A stretch of DNA of 64,000 bases from Rhizophagus irregularis (lineage: Eukaryota > Glomeromycota > Glomeromycetes > Glomerales > Glomeraceae): contig NC_089434.1 in assembly GCF_026210795.1 (NCBI RefSeq), forward strand, positions 5,642,001 through 5,706,000, read 5' to 3'. Below the pieces are notes generated by a model. That model was not told the origin of the DNA, did no database searches, and worked only from the letters and a program-made list of their open reading frames with translations. A program made the position numbers and the translations under genes. Below, piece after piece: positions 34,476 to 47,600 of the stretch (its first letter is position 1; the number at the start of each line of letters is the position of its first letter).

Positions 34476-34489
34476 AAGAGGAGGATAAA
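34476..34489 (+). other. Polypurine tract
   Basis: AAGAGGAGGATAAA immediately precedes the 3' LTR and would prime plus-strand synthesis. Confidence 0.8.
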
Positions 34490-35098
34490 TGTAATAACCA
34501 GAAATATAATAGATAAATGACGCAGTAGATCCTGTGGCGCAGTAAGTCACATGATATGGTTACACAAGAAGAAATAGTTGGGAATACAAAGTCACGTGAC
34601 AAGTCACATGGCGCAGTAAGTGATGGATAAATATTTAGCCGATGGATAAATAATTAGCCAATAAAATTATATTTATAGTTTAGTTTAGTGTAACGAGATA
34701 GTCATATGATAATAGATCTTCAAATTTTATTAGAAATATTAGAAATATTAGAAATATTTTTCTTAAAAATGTATAAATACAAGTGGATTTCGATAGGAAA
34801 TTCGGCAGTTCAATTTTTGGAAAAATAAAATTTTTAGTTTGCCTTTAATAAAAACTAACACATTCTTTTTGCCTTTTTCTTATGAGTAAAAAGTGCTACA
34901 TTAATTATTTTATTTTAATTAATAGTTTATCAAAAATATAGAGAAACTATCGTAATTTAAAATTTCGGTAAGAAATAATGTTTTGTAATTTTTGTAACTA
35001 ATTTTTATTTTAAACCAAGCATAGATGTTATACGAACTCAACACGTCAGTGGCAACATACGATATTTTATTTTAATATCCTATGGGTGGCGTGTCACA
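34490..35098 (+). repeat. 3' LTR (609 bp)
   Basis: Same length as the 5' LTR and about 98.5% identical by eye. It is followed directly by the target duplication ACGA. Confidence 0.95.
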
Positions 35099-35613
35099 AC
35101 GATGATATTTAAAAGCATTACAAAACTTTTGGTATTGGTTTGTAGGAGTCTTATAAACGTAAAATTTATTATATTTCGGTGTAGTCAGAAAAGCCTGCAT
35201 GTTAAAGTCTCGAATGTAAAAATTTTTCACAGACGTAAAAATTTTAATGATCAAACTTTCACAAATTACGTTGGGTAAGGGGTTACCATGTGTATCAAAA
35301 CTATAAATTTTTTTGTGATATATTTATAAGAAATTTTCCCGTTATTTTCATCTAAATATTCAAAAATAACTTTTACATTATGAAATTAAAAAATTTTTAC
35401 ATATTAAAAGGTTGAGTATTACATTTTGTATTGACATTAATTAAAAAAATTTTTACATAAAAGTTGAGTGTTACATTTTGTATTGACATTAGTAAAGAAA
35501 AAAAAAGATTTGGAACGATATCAAATTGATGATAGTAATTGGTTAAATGTATATTATTTAATAGATCACGTGTTAATAAATCTCACGAGAGGGGGAGGGG
35601 GTCAGCTTTATTG
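35099..35613 (-). pseudogene. DDE transposon copy 2, 5' portion
   Basis: The minus strand matches 27,835-28,410 of copy 1: coding start region (KNFYIRDFNMQAFLTTPKY) at 35,099-35,240, then the 5' untranslated part up to GACCCCCTCCCCCTCTCGTG at 35,585-35,603. The ATG of copy 1 is not conserved here. It is interrupted at 35,614 by a MULE-like MITE. Confidence 0.88.
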
Positions 35614-36193
35614 AACAGGGCAGACATCCCCATATTATCACGATATTGCCAATCATTTTGCCGATCACTCGTCCAATATTATCACAAAAAAATACCGTTG
35701 AATTAGTTTTTTCACAAATTCTACATAATAATGTATAAAATTTCGATTTTATTTATTTTATTTATTTATTGTTAATAAATTAGTTCTTAAAATAATTCAT
35801 AAAGATTTTGTCAAATATCAATTTTACAATAATTGTAAACATTTATTTAATGATAACTTTTGGGTTATCAAAAATTTTCCAGGTTTATTTTAGCCATTGA
35901 TTCTTAAATACTTAAATAATATACTGTAAAAGTTTCAAGTTTCGCCTAAAGATCTGTAACTTCGTCTGAAGCTTCAAAGTCAGATTAGCAGATGATCGGC
36001 ATATATATAGCATATATATTAATTATTGAAAATTTGACGTAAAATCTAACTTTGGAAACACACCTTATTTTTCCACAATACTTTTATATTAAATTATTGA
36101 TAAATGAAACTATTAAATAAAGCTTCAAATTTAATGTGATATTACTTATATCATGATCGGCAAGTAATCGACATTGTGATATAATGCATGTCC
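35614..36193. mobile_element. MULE-like MITE, right end truncated
   Basis: Starts AACAGGGCAGACATCCCCAT and contains the sub-terminal TTGCCAATCATTTTGCCGATC. The right side mirrors the element at 1-264 but stops at GCATGTCC, lacking the final GCCCTGTT. The flanking DDE transposon also lacks ~20 bp here, which suggests a deletion across the junction. Confidence 0.8.
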
Positions 36194-36212
36194 ATGATAT
36201 GTGTCACTTCCC
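36194..36212 (-). repeat. DDE transposon copy 2, terminal inverted repeat
   Basis: ATGATATGTGTCACTTCCC is the reverse complement of the 5' TIR (GGGAAGTGACACATATCAT). It is followed by TAA, as expected for the target site of this family. Confidence 0.85.
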
Positions 36213-37026
36213 TAATATTAATCTCTATAAAATAAAAATATTTCTTGCAAGAAATAATAAAAAAAAGAGCAAATTAAGTTAATTTTTGCAAAAAGCCAGT
36301 ATAAGTTCTATATTAATTAAATAAGAAATAGGCAATTTCTATTTGTACACAGAGTGTTTAAACATGGGTCATATTAGTAGATTAAAAACAGCATTCAAAA
36401 CCTCCTTTAATGCCTTAAGTAAACTTGTAGAGCAGGTGAAAATACATATATTTATTTGTAATATAATAAGAATAAAAAATAAACATTCAATTTCAAATTA
36501 AAAAACAAAAAATTAGTCTATTAAAAATTATATTTATATGACCTGTGTACAAACGCCCCGTCCCATATAAACTTAGAAATTTTCTAAGAAATATTTGGAA
36601 TTAATTTTTTAATGTTGCATTGCCTTTTTATTATAAAAAACATTACAAAATTATAAACTTTTATAACCAAAATGTAATATTTTAACTTTATTTTAATTTA
36701 TCTATTAAAATAATAAAAAATTTATCTATAAAATAATAAATAATAATTCATCAACATCAAATGCTTAATATTTAATTAAAATGGTTTAGTATTCAATAAA
36801 AATGGATTTAGTTTTCTAATTTTTAATTTAATTTAAATTATTAGCATATACAGTATAAGATATAATATCTTTAATCTAAGAATTGATTAATTACAGATTA
36901 TATGATAATAATATGAATGCTTAATAGGTTAATACTTTACAAATAATTAAATATATAAAAAAATTATAAATAAATCTTTAAAAAATTTTATGTTAAAAAA
37001 AAGGAGTTTGCTATCACAGGTCGAAA
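36213..37026. other. AT-rich stretch with one exon-like segment
   Basis: Mostly AT-rich and without signals. At 36,364-36,435 an ATG opens 24 codons (MGHISRLKTAFKTSFNALSK) followed by GTGAAAAT, which could be the first exon of a gene such as the one starting at 38.6 kb. The phase does not join directly to 38,638, so this stays a possibility only. Confidence 0.35.
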
Positions 37027-37133
37027 AGTGAAAAATCAGGCATCAATCAGTCACCAATCAGTCACCAATTAGTCACCAATCAGTCACCAATCAGCTACCT
37101 GATTGGTGACCGATTGGTGCCTGATTTTTCACT
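37027..37133. repeat. Foldback element with 11-bp internal repeats
   Basis: The arms AGTGAAAAATCAGGCATCAATC and its inverted copy enclose five direct repeats of AGTCACCAATC. The whole 107 bp can fold on itself. Confidence 0.8.
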
Positions 37134-37159
37134 TCTGGAATCACGCAATTTTTAATTTA

Positions 37160-37640
37160 AGTGATCAACATAAAATTTCTTTTTTTGGATTATTGTATAA
37201 CTCATTTTCCCATTTTTGATGAGAATCAAAATTGCCTTTTTTGGATCGTGTAACGTTACTCAAGTGCCAAAAAAGGAAATTTAGGCCGGAATTATAAAAT
37301 TTGGCTGAAATTATAGGAAATGGGATTTGGGATTGGAATGGGAATGGGATTTGGGATTTGGGATGGGATGGGACTCCCATCTCATTTAAATGGGCAGGTG
37401 ATTTGTAAAAAAAAAATTTGTATATTAAAAACATCCCGATTAGGATAATAAAATTCAGGGGAAATTTTTTTATTTGCAAAAAAAAAAAGACCGATCAGTC
37501 TTAAAAAGACTGACGGTCTTATTATATGTGATACAGGACTGAAAGATTACAGTCCTATACTAAGACGGACTGGTCCATCTTTTTATGGTGTAGGACCGTA
37601 GGACCACGGTCTTTTAGGACCGATGACCATCTTTATGTAC
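37160..37640. repeat. Dispersed repeats, GGGATT-rich and GACCG-rich
   Basis: 37,200-37,410 is an inverted relative of 1,428-1,640 (ATCTCATTTAAATGGG; GGGATTTGGGATTGG). 37,490-37,630 is rich in interleaved GGACCG/CGGTCC and AGACTG/CAGTCT words that form small hairpins. Confidence 0.6.
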
Positions 37641-37662
37641 AGGTGTACATTAGTACATACAA

Positions 37663-37833
37663 ACTAATGTGTAAGTTCATTCAGGATCATAGTTTTCATT
37701 CATTCCATTTTTGAGCATAACTAATGTGTAAGTTCATTCAGAATTATAGTTCTCATTTATTCCATTTTTGAGCATAACTAATGTGTAAGTTCATTCAGGA
37801 TCATAGTTCTCATTTATTCCATTTTTGAAAATG
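37663..37833. repeat. 57-bp x3 tandem repeat
   Basis: Units starting ACTAATGTGTAAGTTCATTC at 37,663, 37,720 and 37,777, with two to five differences between units. Confidence 0.9.
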
Positions 37834-38637
37834 TTTTCAGAAGATATTATTGTCAAGAGATACAAAATAATTATAATAATTTTAATGGTTACTGAATTAT
37901 ACACGTACATTCAACGTTTAAAAAATACAAATTAAGGTTTATTATTACTGTAATTAAGTTCTCGTGAGGCAAAAATTACCATCTTGACCGCCTCACTTAA
38001 TCAACACTGCATAAATCATCGCACCCTACTGACCCCCTTGCTATAAAATATTTATTTATATTATGCAGAGGGGTGATGATGGTTACACGGGTCAAATTTT
38101 TGCGTCTGTGAGTGAATGTGATCGTGTAACATATTGATACGATTTTCACTGAAATATGCTTTACATGCTTCTTTTATCACCTGCGATAGCCGGGAATTTA
38201 AAATACTAGTAACAATATAAAAATTTAAAAACAAGTTTGCTGCTTTTTTCGGAGTTATATTGCCATAGTATGCTAACTTTGTCCTTTATATAAACCTAAA
38301 AATTTCTGCGGAAAATTCCTGATTTGTTGTTTTTACCAGATTTTTATGAAATTCGCATTTTTTGGGGGGAATGTAGATTATCGTGGTTTGTCATACATTC
38401 CACTCAAAAATATATTAAAAGGGATGTCTAACTCATTTTCCCAACTCATTGGAAATTAACATAGCATTCCAATATTGATAAGTAGTAACAAAATTTTAGG
38501 TAATAAAGTGCACGTAAATAGTGCAAAGAAAATATTCCTTTTAGATATCATGCTTTGATCATTACGTTATTTGTACTTACCATTTGCTATTCTTCAACTT
38601 GTTTTCCGTTAAAAAGTCTTTAATAAATTCTTTTCAG
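37834..38637. other. 5' region of the VWA/GTPase gene
   Basis: No long frame is present. The segment ends with a pyrimidine-rich acceptor (TTCTTTTCAG) at 38,637, so at least one upstream exon is missing from my model. A TATTTATATTATGC stretch at ~38,046 could be a promoter, but support is weak. Confidence 0.35.
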
Positions 38638-41600
38638 TTTGACACATCTTTGTAAGTTGCTGAACAGAGCAGCTCAAGATATGCAAATGGATAGCAAAAT
38701 CCCTGATGTGATACCAGAAACTACAACTGAGTACGACAATAGTAATGATTTGTGCAAATTTATTCCTGGACTTTATCGATTGCTGGATTTGTGCAAAGAT
38801 GAAGGTTCTAATGGACTCGGTAATGAATCTAGTTTGAAACTTTTATTATTATGCTGGGAAATATTATAATATCAATATCTCGCTTTAATTAACCTTTTGA
38901 TTTAAAATAATCAAAAACTTTTAGTTGATAAGATAATTATATCTCAACAAGATGTTAAACGTCTTTGCAATAAGATCATGCCAAATAGTTTCAAGTCCAT
39001 CTCGAAGATAAATTACGAAAAATTGAACTCACGATCAATCCGACTTGTTGGATGCTACGGCCGCAACGAACTAATTGCAAAGTTTTTGTTCATTAAGAAT
39101 ATTATTAATCAGAAAAAGTAAGATTTTTTTCCCTTTGAATATTGTTTCTGATCATTTAAATAATTAACTTCTAAAAAAATATATAAAATGTTTCATTAGT
39201 TATAAATCAATGATTTCATGTTCATCATCTGCTGACACTTCCTCACGTGACTATACACCATCACTCCGACCAGGAATTTATCTTCAACAAGTTGATAAGA
39301 CAAAAAATGTGAACCCTCTTTTTTTAGTTATACATTGGAGCGAAGATGGTTGTTATGATGATTCTGTATCTTCATATAGAAAGAAGAATATGACAAATCT
39401 ACATCGGTAATTATTTGGTTATTTATTTATAACCTATTAAGTTACAATTGCTTATTTACAATCTAATTTTTATCTTTTTGCAGATATCTTACAAAATTGA
39501 CTGATCATCAAATATGTTTAATGAGTGAACGTGATCTTGAAAGCATAGATTGGCAAATAGCCCCAAATGAAGTCAGCGATGATGAAAGTGATGATGATGA
39601 TGGTGAAGGTGGTGTATGTTACGATTTTGAAGTAAAAAAAAGTCAAGAGCAAAAGGAGGATTTCGAAATCTCCCCCGGATTCAGAGTAAGTTAGATGTTG
39701 TATAATTCAACCCATTTTGAGGGATAGATATATAAATTGATATTTCAAGTTCAATTTATATTTATATTGACTTAAATCAACCAACTCTTCATAAGATTAA
39801 TATTTCAGGATTGGTATCATGTCAAGCTCAAAATAGTTATAACTGCTTCACTAATATTCCATTGGATTCATCGGTTGTCGAATCCGTATCGAACCAAACC
39901 TTCTTTACACGTGAAATACTTCCTGAAACAAAGATTACTGACAGCAGCACAATACCATTTAAATCAACCTCAGAATTTCGCGAATATTTCAGGAGCAAGC
40001 TGGAAACTCAAAAATGTGCTCTAATATTAGACACCGATTTAACAATGTCGAAACTTGAAGCAATTGTTAAAGATGGATTAGACTTGAAAGAGATTCTTCA
40101 ACCGTATTATGACGCTTTGATTAAACTTGAACAGGAGAAGGCTATATCTAAAGAGCAAATAATTAAGCAAGATGCCTTACTTATAGAGAAACTTGCATGG
40201 CAATGTCTTAGATTCAATTATGGGTAAATAATCTTCAAGTTTCTTTTATATTACAATAAATTATACTAATAATGTGTTGATTTTAAGTGAATTTGAGGAC
40301 TCCCTGTGTGATAATAAAGGTAAGGTTTTCATGGGAGCATGACATTTAAAAAATTTTATCTAACTCTATTTAAATCTATTATTATAAAGATGTCATAGAA
40401 GATGATGGTCAGTAAATATTGATGTTTATTACTCAGCTGCTATATACAGGCCCAATCCAATTTTAATTTAAATACCATTTTCTTTTTTAGAAATTCAATA
40501 TATTCGGGATAAATATCCTAAAATTACATCAAAATTGGAAGATATTGTCAATTATATTGAATATTTGCCATGGGTAAACCTTAAGAGGCGGTTTATTTTT
40601 GCGAGAAATTTCTGTGAAAAAAATGCTGAAAATAATACTCATGAAGCTTTGCTGGATCCAAAAAAACTTTTTTTAGAAATCTTTTTTGATAAAGAAGTAG
40701 ATCTTCGTAATCTTGTCGATAAGTATAATAGCTCAAATTGGTGGATGTCATCTATTGTTCAAAAGATTAGGGATGAGGCCTCTAATATTCCTGACTGTCA
40801 ATTTGTTAAATATACTTTTCAAGAAGTTAAAATTGCTAATGCATTTTATGATGAATATGTTAATTGGCGAAAAGAGTGTTTTCCAAACAAAGTCAAGGGA
40901 GTTTTATCAAAATTTTCAATGTTTAATATAAAACCTTCACGGAAGTTAGATCTTGAGTTTGACCATAAGAAGCGTGAACTTGAAATTTGCGAAATAACTC
41001 GTATTTGTTCTGAAATTAAAGATAGGTATCCTGAAGGAGAACTTTTAATAGTAAAAGACATTGAAATAAAAGGTAAATTGTCCTTCATTTTTTCTTAATA
41101 CACGCACAAAGATCTCAAAGGAAAAATTTCGCATTTGAAGTTCCTTATAGTACGTATTTTGGCAAAACGTCATATCGACTTTATAGAGAAACTGAGGCCA
41201 TACGTTCAGCCCAGTTAAAAATTACCATATATGAAACAAAAATTAGCCAAGAAGATTCTTTGGAATTAGAAAAAGATGAATCCTTTGTACCTACACCTTT
41301 ATTACCCGGGTTTGGTCGAAATCCGGGTGTTTCTTTCGAAATTGATCCTGAAAAATATGATTTTATGTTTGTATCTTTTCTCATTAAATCATATTTACTA
41401 TATAATATTTGTCAAATGTACAAATTAAATTGTTCTTATTTTCTTGCAGCAATATATCACAATTTGACAAAAAATTTCTTGTAATCTTATGGAACAAAGA
41501 GAGCAATAGAATGGAATTTTATTTTGATACGTTGAGACGTTTGCCTAAGATGATTGAGCAACAAATTGCAATCAAGAAATTAAATCCTGGACTTGGTTCG

Positions 41601-44600
41601 AAAATTGCTATTAATGATTCGAAGGGTTTAATTGCAATTTATAGTCCTGAAAAAGCTATGGTTTGTTATTATCTTTATATAATTATATGTAGTTATGTTA
41701 CTCTGATTGATCAAAATTTATCCCTTCTTTCTTTTATTATTTAAGCTTAATGTTTTAGGTTTTGATGATGAACAAACAAATCTTAATTTGCGATATAGGA
41801 ATATTCAACTTTTGCAATATTATAATGACACTGCTCCTGAAATAGCTCATTTTCTTTTCATAAAAAATACAGAAGATATTTGTTTTGTTGAATATACTGG
41901 CAGAGCAAAGATATACAGTTTAATTAATGATAGCTTCCGTCCTGGGATTGCAGATTTCCCATCTTCAGCTACTAAGATCTTGAGCACCCCAGATGGTGCC
42001 TGCATTGTGGCTTTTACCGCAGAACAACAAGAAGAAACCGAGGATATTCAAATGCCAGACGTATCTATCTCAGACAGCGAGAATGAGGGTATAAGCAATG
42101 AAGAGCCTTGTGACAATACTGAAGAGAATAATGAAACCGCTTCAGAAAAAATAGACAATCCGAATTCTGACACCAAGAATTTTAATAAAGAAGAGCCAAA
42201 AAAATCCGGATCTGATTTTGTTAATGCACATATTTATTTCGTCGAAGGCTTCAGCCAGAATGCTAAAAAAGTTATTGTATTACCTTTTACAAAATCATCA
42301 ATAGAGAACATTCAATTTTCAGTCATTGATAAACGTCAAATTCATTTGATCACTCTAAACAAACAAGAATTATTTCAATCAGTAATGGTAAAAATAACTC
42401 ATGCCAAAACTCAATACCGTTTCGAGCGACAGTCACAACATATATCTTTAGGTCAAGTTAAAATCGAAAATAATAGATCATTAACAATTTTGGGAAAGGA
42501 TACTATGTTCAATCGTGATTTACGTGTTGGTGATTATTTAATTATTGGAGATGAGAAACGACAAGTATCCGAAATTATTTATGATAATGTATTGAAGATT
42601 GTTAAGCCAAGCTTTGATCACTTTAATGTTGGACAGTGGTCAAGTTTTGAGATTGAGCAAAGGAATACCAATAATGGTCTTATTGATGCTTACGCCATGG
42701 TCTTTACAAAGTATGCAACAACAACTCCTATCGGCCGAATTGATAACCCTTTAAAAGCAACTTTTGCGGCTGATGTATCTGAGAACTCTGAAGTTGCAAG
42801 TTATGAAACAAAAATTCAAAAGTATGTTGCCAAAATGTTTGAAAAAGTTAAAAAAGAAACCAAAAAACCTTCTGGTCATTTAAAGCATTTCAAAGCTGGA
42901 TATACAATTTTTGAGAATCTTATCTTAAATGAAGAAAGCACCGAATATCAATTTGGAGAGTAAATATTGTAAATTCTAATATGTTTTTTATATTTGAAAG
43001 CGAGCATGTTTTTTTCTAATTCAGATATTAATTTATTAGGTGGATTATCCAGCTTTTCTGTTTAATTCCAATTCAAATTGCTATTGCCCGTGATAATGAA
43101 TTTGTGCCTTTACAAGATGGAGTGTTCTCACCTGAAATCGATCAACCTACCTTTGATGAAGGATATGGGTTAATTGGGAGTGTAAGCAAAGCCATATCTT
43201 TTGGGTGGTATGAAGCTATTTTCGAACATTATGCAGACCTAGAAGTTAAAGTGATATCTTCAATGGGTGAACAATCATGCGGCAAGTAAAATAATGTAAT
43301 TCTGTATATGAGTTTTCTAGCAAATATTCCTAATTGACCGTATTTCATTAATAAAGGCAAGAGTTATTTGCTTAACCATTGTGTTGGATCTACCTTTGAT
43401 GGATCTGCTATGGTAAACAAACATTTTTTAAATCATTTTACATTTAAGCTAATTTAAACTAATTAACAATTAATTGTCCATCATCTAGCGATGCACAGAA
43501 GGAGTATGGATGTCAGTAGGTACGAATGTATAAGACATTACAATTTTTTCGTTACTCTCACTATAGATATTTAATATTATATTCATTTGATCGAAAGTGA
43601 AAACAAACGATATTCTTTATGTTGCCTTGGATTTTGAAGGTAATACAATTATCTTCTTCATTTTATTTTCTTCATTATATTTGCCAATCTCTTATTAAGC
43701 TTGATTATTTACGTCAAATGTTGCAGGCTTAGCAAGTATTGAGAGAACTCCGCAAGAAGAGACTTTCATGCAGCTTCTCAACGCTGCCTTATCAAATCTA
43801 GTACTATTTAAAAGTCAATTCGCTGTTAGCCGGGACATTTCTTCAATGTTTCAACGTTTTCAAGATGGCACAAATTACTTTGGTGATGATCCGGATATAT
43901 TTCAAGTAAATATCTGTAAAAATAGTTGTCAATAATAATTTCCTGCTATTCATTCACTTTGTATTCACATATTTCTTAGGCTCGATTTTGTATCATTATT
44001 AAAGATGTGGCTAAAACTGATCGAGAAGATATCGTCGCTGAATTTCAATCTAAATTCTCTAAAATTGTGGATCGGGTACGGAACTCAGATATTATGTATT
44101 CTTTCAGAAAAAAACAGTGAACACTAATTAATTGGCTAATTTTGGAATTTAGGAAGAGGAGGATAACTTTATTACCAAATTGTACCGTAATAAAATGAGC
44201 ATTGTTCCTTGGCCAGTGTTTAATGAAGCCGCATTTTATACGACCTTCAAGCAATTGAAAGTTAAATTGGATGCCCAAGATTCTAAGTATAAGAATGCCA
44301 GAGCTTTTATTGAAAAAATTAAGGTAAACATGCGATAATAATTTATCTTAATTACATTTATAAATTATAATTATTTAATATTAAATTCGATAATTCTAGG
44401 TCTTGATGACTAAGTTAAAGTTAGTAAATTTTTTTACCGTTATTATTTGTTTTTTTTTATTTAAGATCCTAATTCCATGTTTATTTTCACAGAGTGTGTG
44501 ATTGGGGTAGTATCCAAGCAACTTTGGTCACAATGCGTGCATTGGAAATCAAGAAATTCCTCAATAACGTCATTTCTTATGGTTACGAGCAAAAAGAGGA

Positions 44601-47600
44601 TGATCCTTTTTCTGAATATGAAGCTTCATCGGAAAATGCGAGTACTAATATTGATGGAATTAAGCATCTTCGGGTGATTATTATTTACGATACTTTTACT
44701 TATAGTCAGGAATGTATGTAAGTTATAATTTCATGTTTGGAATCAAATAGGGGCGTGATGATGGAACTTTAATACCTGATGATGTAATATCTCTCTCGGA
44801 GATCTTTGATGATATCAATGAATCAGTTAAATTGATGCCTGATACTGGACTTGTATTACTAAAGAATGGAGATGATTTTGTCAAACTTTCAAGTGGTAAA
44901 GTAGAACTGTATTGCAATAACAAAAAGTTTACTTTGAATAATTTGCAAGCATGAAGTTTTTTCTAATAGATTTGAAGAATTATTTTGAGGAAAATGTCCA
45001 TACTCGAGGAGAAATACCAGATAGCCAATGGATTGAAAAATATGATAAGTTTTTAAAGTTCATTATAAAGAGACGCATCGATCGTGCCCAACAATGGTTC
45101 AACAAAAACATCTCGAGATTTCCTAACGATCATAACGAGATCAAGATTACTAGTTATGCACTTGAGCAAGAAATAACCAAGCTAAACTTATTCTGGAACA
45201 TTTGTCGGCTCCAATGTAACAGCTGTGGCATGGCATGTCTCAAGACAAGTCGTCATGATGATAACGAAAAAGATACGGGACATGATTGTCTAACAGATCA
45301 TTTATGTCATTTCCGTTGCTGCTTTGAAGAAGCTCATACCACTGGCACTTTACCGGAATGCACACAATTCGCTGGTCATGAAGGAAGGCATGCTTGTGCT
45401 CAAAACCACGCTTGTGGAGAGCCTTGTATTTATTCGGGAAAACGAAATTGTCAAACCCGTTGTGCCAAAGAGGTGGGACATGAAAAAACTCTTGGGAGCG
45501 AAACTCATTTATGTGAAGCCAGCCGTCATTATTGTGGCGCATCATGTTCGTTAAAAGTAAACTTGCCGGGTGGTTCCTATGAATGCCGAAATAAGTGTAT
45601 AGTAAGTATATAAATATTAAATATTTTATTTGCCTTTTTTTTCACTATTAAATTTTTTTTTATACAATTTGAAGATTCCTTGTGAAGATGATCATACTGT
45701 TCATAAGTGTCAAAACGAGGTATGTCCGATTGAATGCCCACTCGAAGGGTGTCAACGAAGATGCGAAAGCAAAGAGCATTTTCATGCTTTTGAGAAAGAT
45801 GTGCAACATTTTTGCGGGTAAATAAATTTCATATTGTTTAAGGCTGAATATAAATAGTTTATTAATTACAAAATTTTAGAAACGAACATCAATGCCCAAA
45901 AGAATGTGAAGAAAGTGGGATCTGCAAAATAGTAACTGAACCTACTGCGATAGTTAAAGAACAAGCTGAATATGTTAACAAATTCGGCAGCTTTATGTTT
46001 ACAAAGGTAATATTTTATGAAAATTGATCATATAAATCTTCATAAATTAATTTCTTTAAATTTATAGTATTCTCAAACATTTCAAAGACTTCAATGCTGT
46101 AAAAAAATACCTCCTTATAAATTTGATCACGAAGGCAAGCATGTTCACGAAGAAAAGAAAGCTCATGAATGTAATGCATCATGTCCTGATGATGAGGGTG
46201 AACATATTAAAGAAGAAAATGACAAACAAAATTTTCATTATTGTGATGTCAAGTGTCCGAATTGTGCTTACTATGTAAGTAACTTTCATTATAACCATTT
46301 TAACAGTTGAATATTATGATATGAGCGATATGAGCAAAAATAACATCTTTTATTTTAAGTGCACACTACCTTATGATCACGGTAAAATGCATAATACTGA
46401 GCATTGTAAGTGATCAAATTATTTCAAAAAAAGACGCAATTCATAAGAAGTTCTAATAGCTTTGTTTTAATAGCCACTGTCCATGGAAATATGCTTTTGA
46501 CTACCTTTACATGTGAAGAGGAGGAGTTCGAATTTGAAGGTCCAATTTAAATTCATATAGATTTCATTACATATAAAATAATAATGTATTTAATATTAAC
46601 TTGTCGTATCTTATCATTATAGGACATCGTTTGAATGTTGGAGATCGTGGTGATTTTGTTCTTTGTCACAAAGTAGGTGTACCAATTTTTAATAATTGCA
46701 TGTTTATAAACATAATTTAATCTAATTCATTCGTTTTTTTTAGCTATGTGAAAATATGGGTCGTCATCGTCATATTGACTTTTGTAAAGATCCTGGTGTG
46801 TGTGAGAGTGAGGGAGGATCTCGAAAGGAAGGAATATTAGAGCATATAAAAGGTAAGAGTAGATTATAATTTATATTTTGACAAGATTTGACATGATTTT
46901 GATTTTTGAATTTTTTTAATAACAGCACATATTAGTCCTCAGCCAAACCGAAAAAAAGATTATATATCTCATCGTGTCTTTTGGGAGCGAACAATGTTTC
47001 AAGGTATTATTATACAAGATCAAATTTTTTGTTATTGACTCAATAAATGTGTTTAACTTCTATCTTTAGATCCTTATTCGAAAGAGGACCGTGAAAATTT
47101 CAAGAAGTGTGATCATGAATGCGCGGATGAGAAACATCACAGTGTGAATGAAATAACTGGCAAAGAACCTACCAAATCCTATTGTACTCAAGAAATTTTT
47201 CATGCTCCAGTTGATTTAAAAACATTTTCACTTGGGAAGACCGGTTACATATCAACTGATGGCCATCATTTTACTTGTGAAAATCCAACAACAAATGTTG
47301 GTAATTTCCATATTGTTTTTGTAGTTGATAGAAGTGGTTCTATGTGGAATAGTGATTGTATGCCAATTTGTTCAAGTACAGCTACTTCGAGATTAAAGTT
47401 GACACATAATAATCGACTTGGAGCTGTATATGATGCAGCTTACACCTTTATTGAAACCCGTCGTTCTTCACGAAAGGTAACGCCATCTGGGCAGATGTCT
47501 GTAGATCGAGATACTGTATCTATGGTTCTTTTTGATTATAATGCTTTGGTTGCTTTTGAGAATGAAAGTTTATCAAACCCCGAACAATTACTAACGAAGA

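Larger units (their letters stand above)
21484..35098 (+). mobile_element. Ty3/gypsy LTR retrotransposon with three nested insertions
   Basis: Full-length element: two 609-bp LTRs, primer-binding site, gag with zinc knuckles, protease, reverse transcriptase, RNase H, integrase and polypurine tract, in gypsy order. A 4-bp target duplication ACGA flanks it (21,480-21,483 and 35,099-35,102). It sits inside a minus-strand DDE transposon. Internal insertions are a MULE-like MITE (22,772-23,388), a DDE transposon (27,801-30,974) and a palindromic MITE (32,662-32,940). The coding frame carries four TAA stops where Gln is expected, several TGA/TAG stops and a few one-base shifts, so this copy is dead. 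Confidence 0.95.

Noticed and set aside
36364-36435. First exon of the VWA/GTPase gene
   Set aside because: The peptide is plausible, but the donor is weak and the phase does not fit the acceptor at 38,637; noted only as a possibility.
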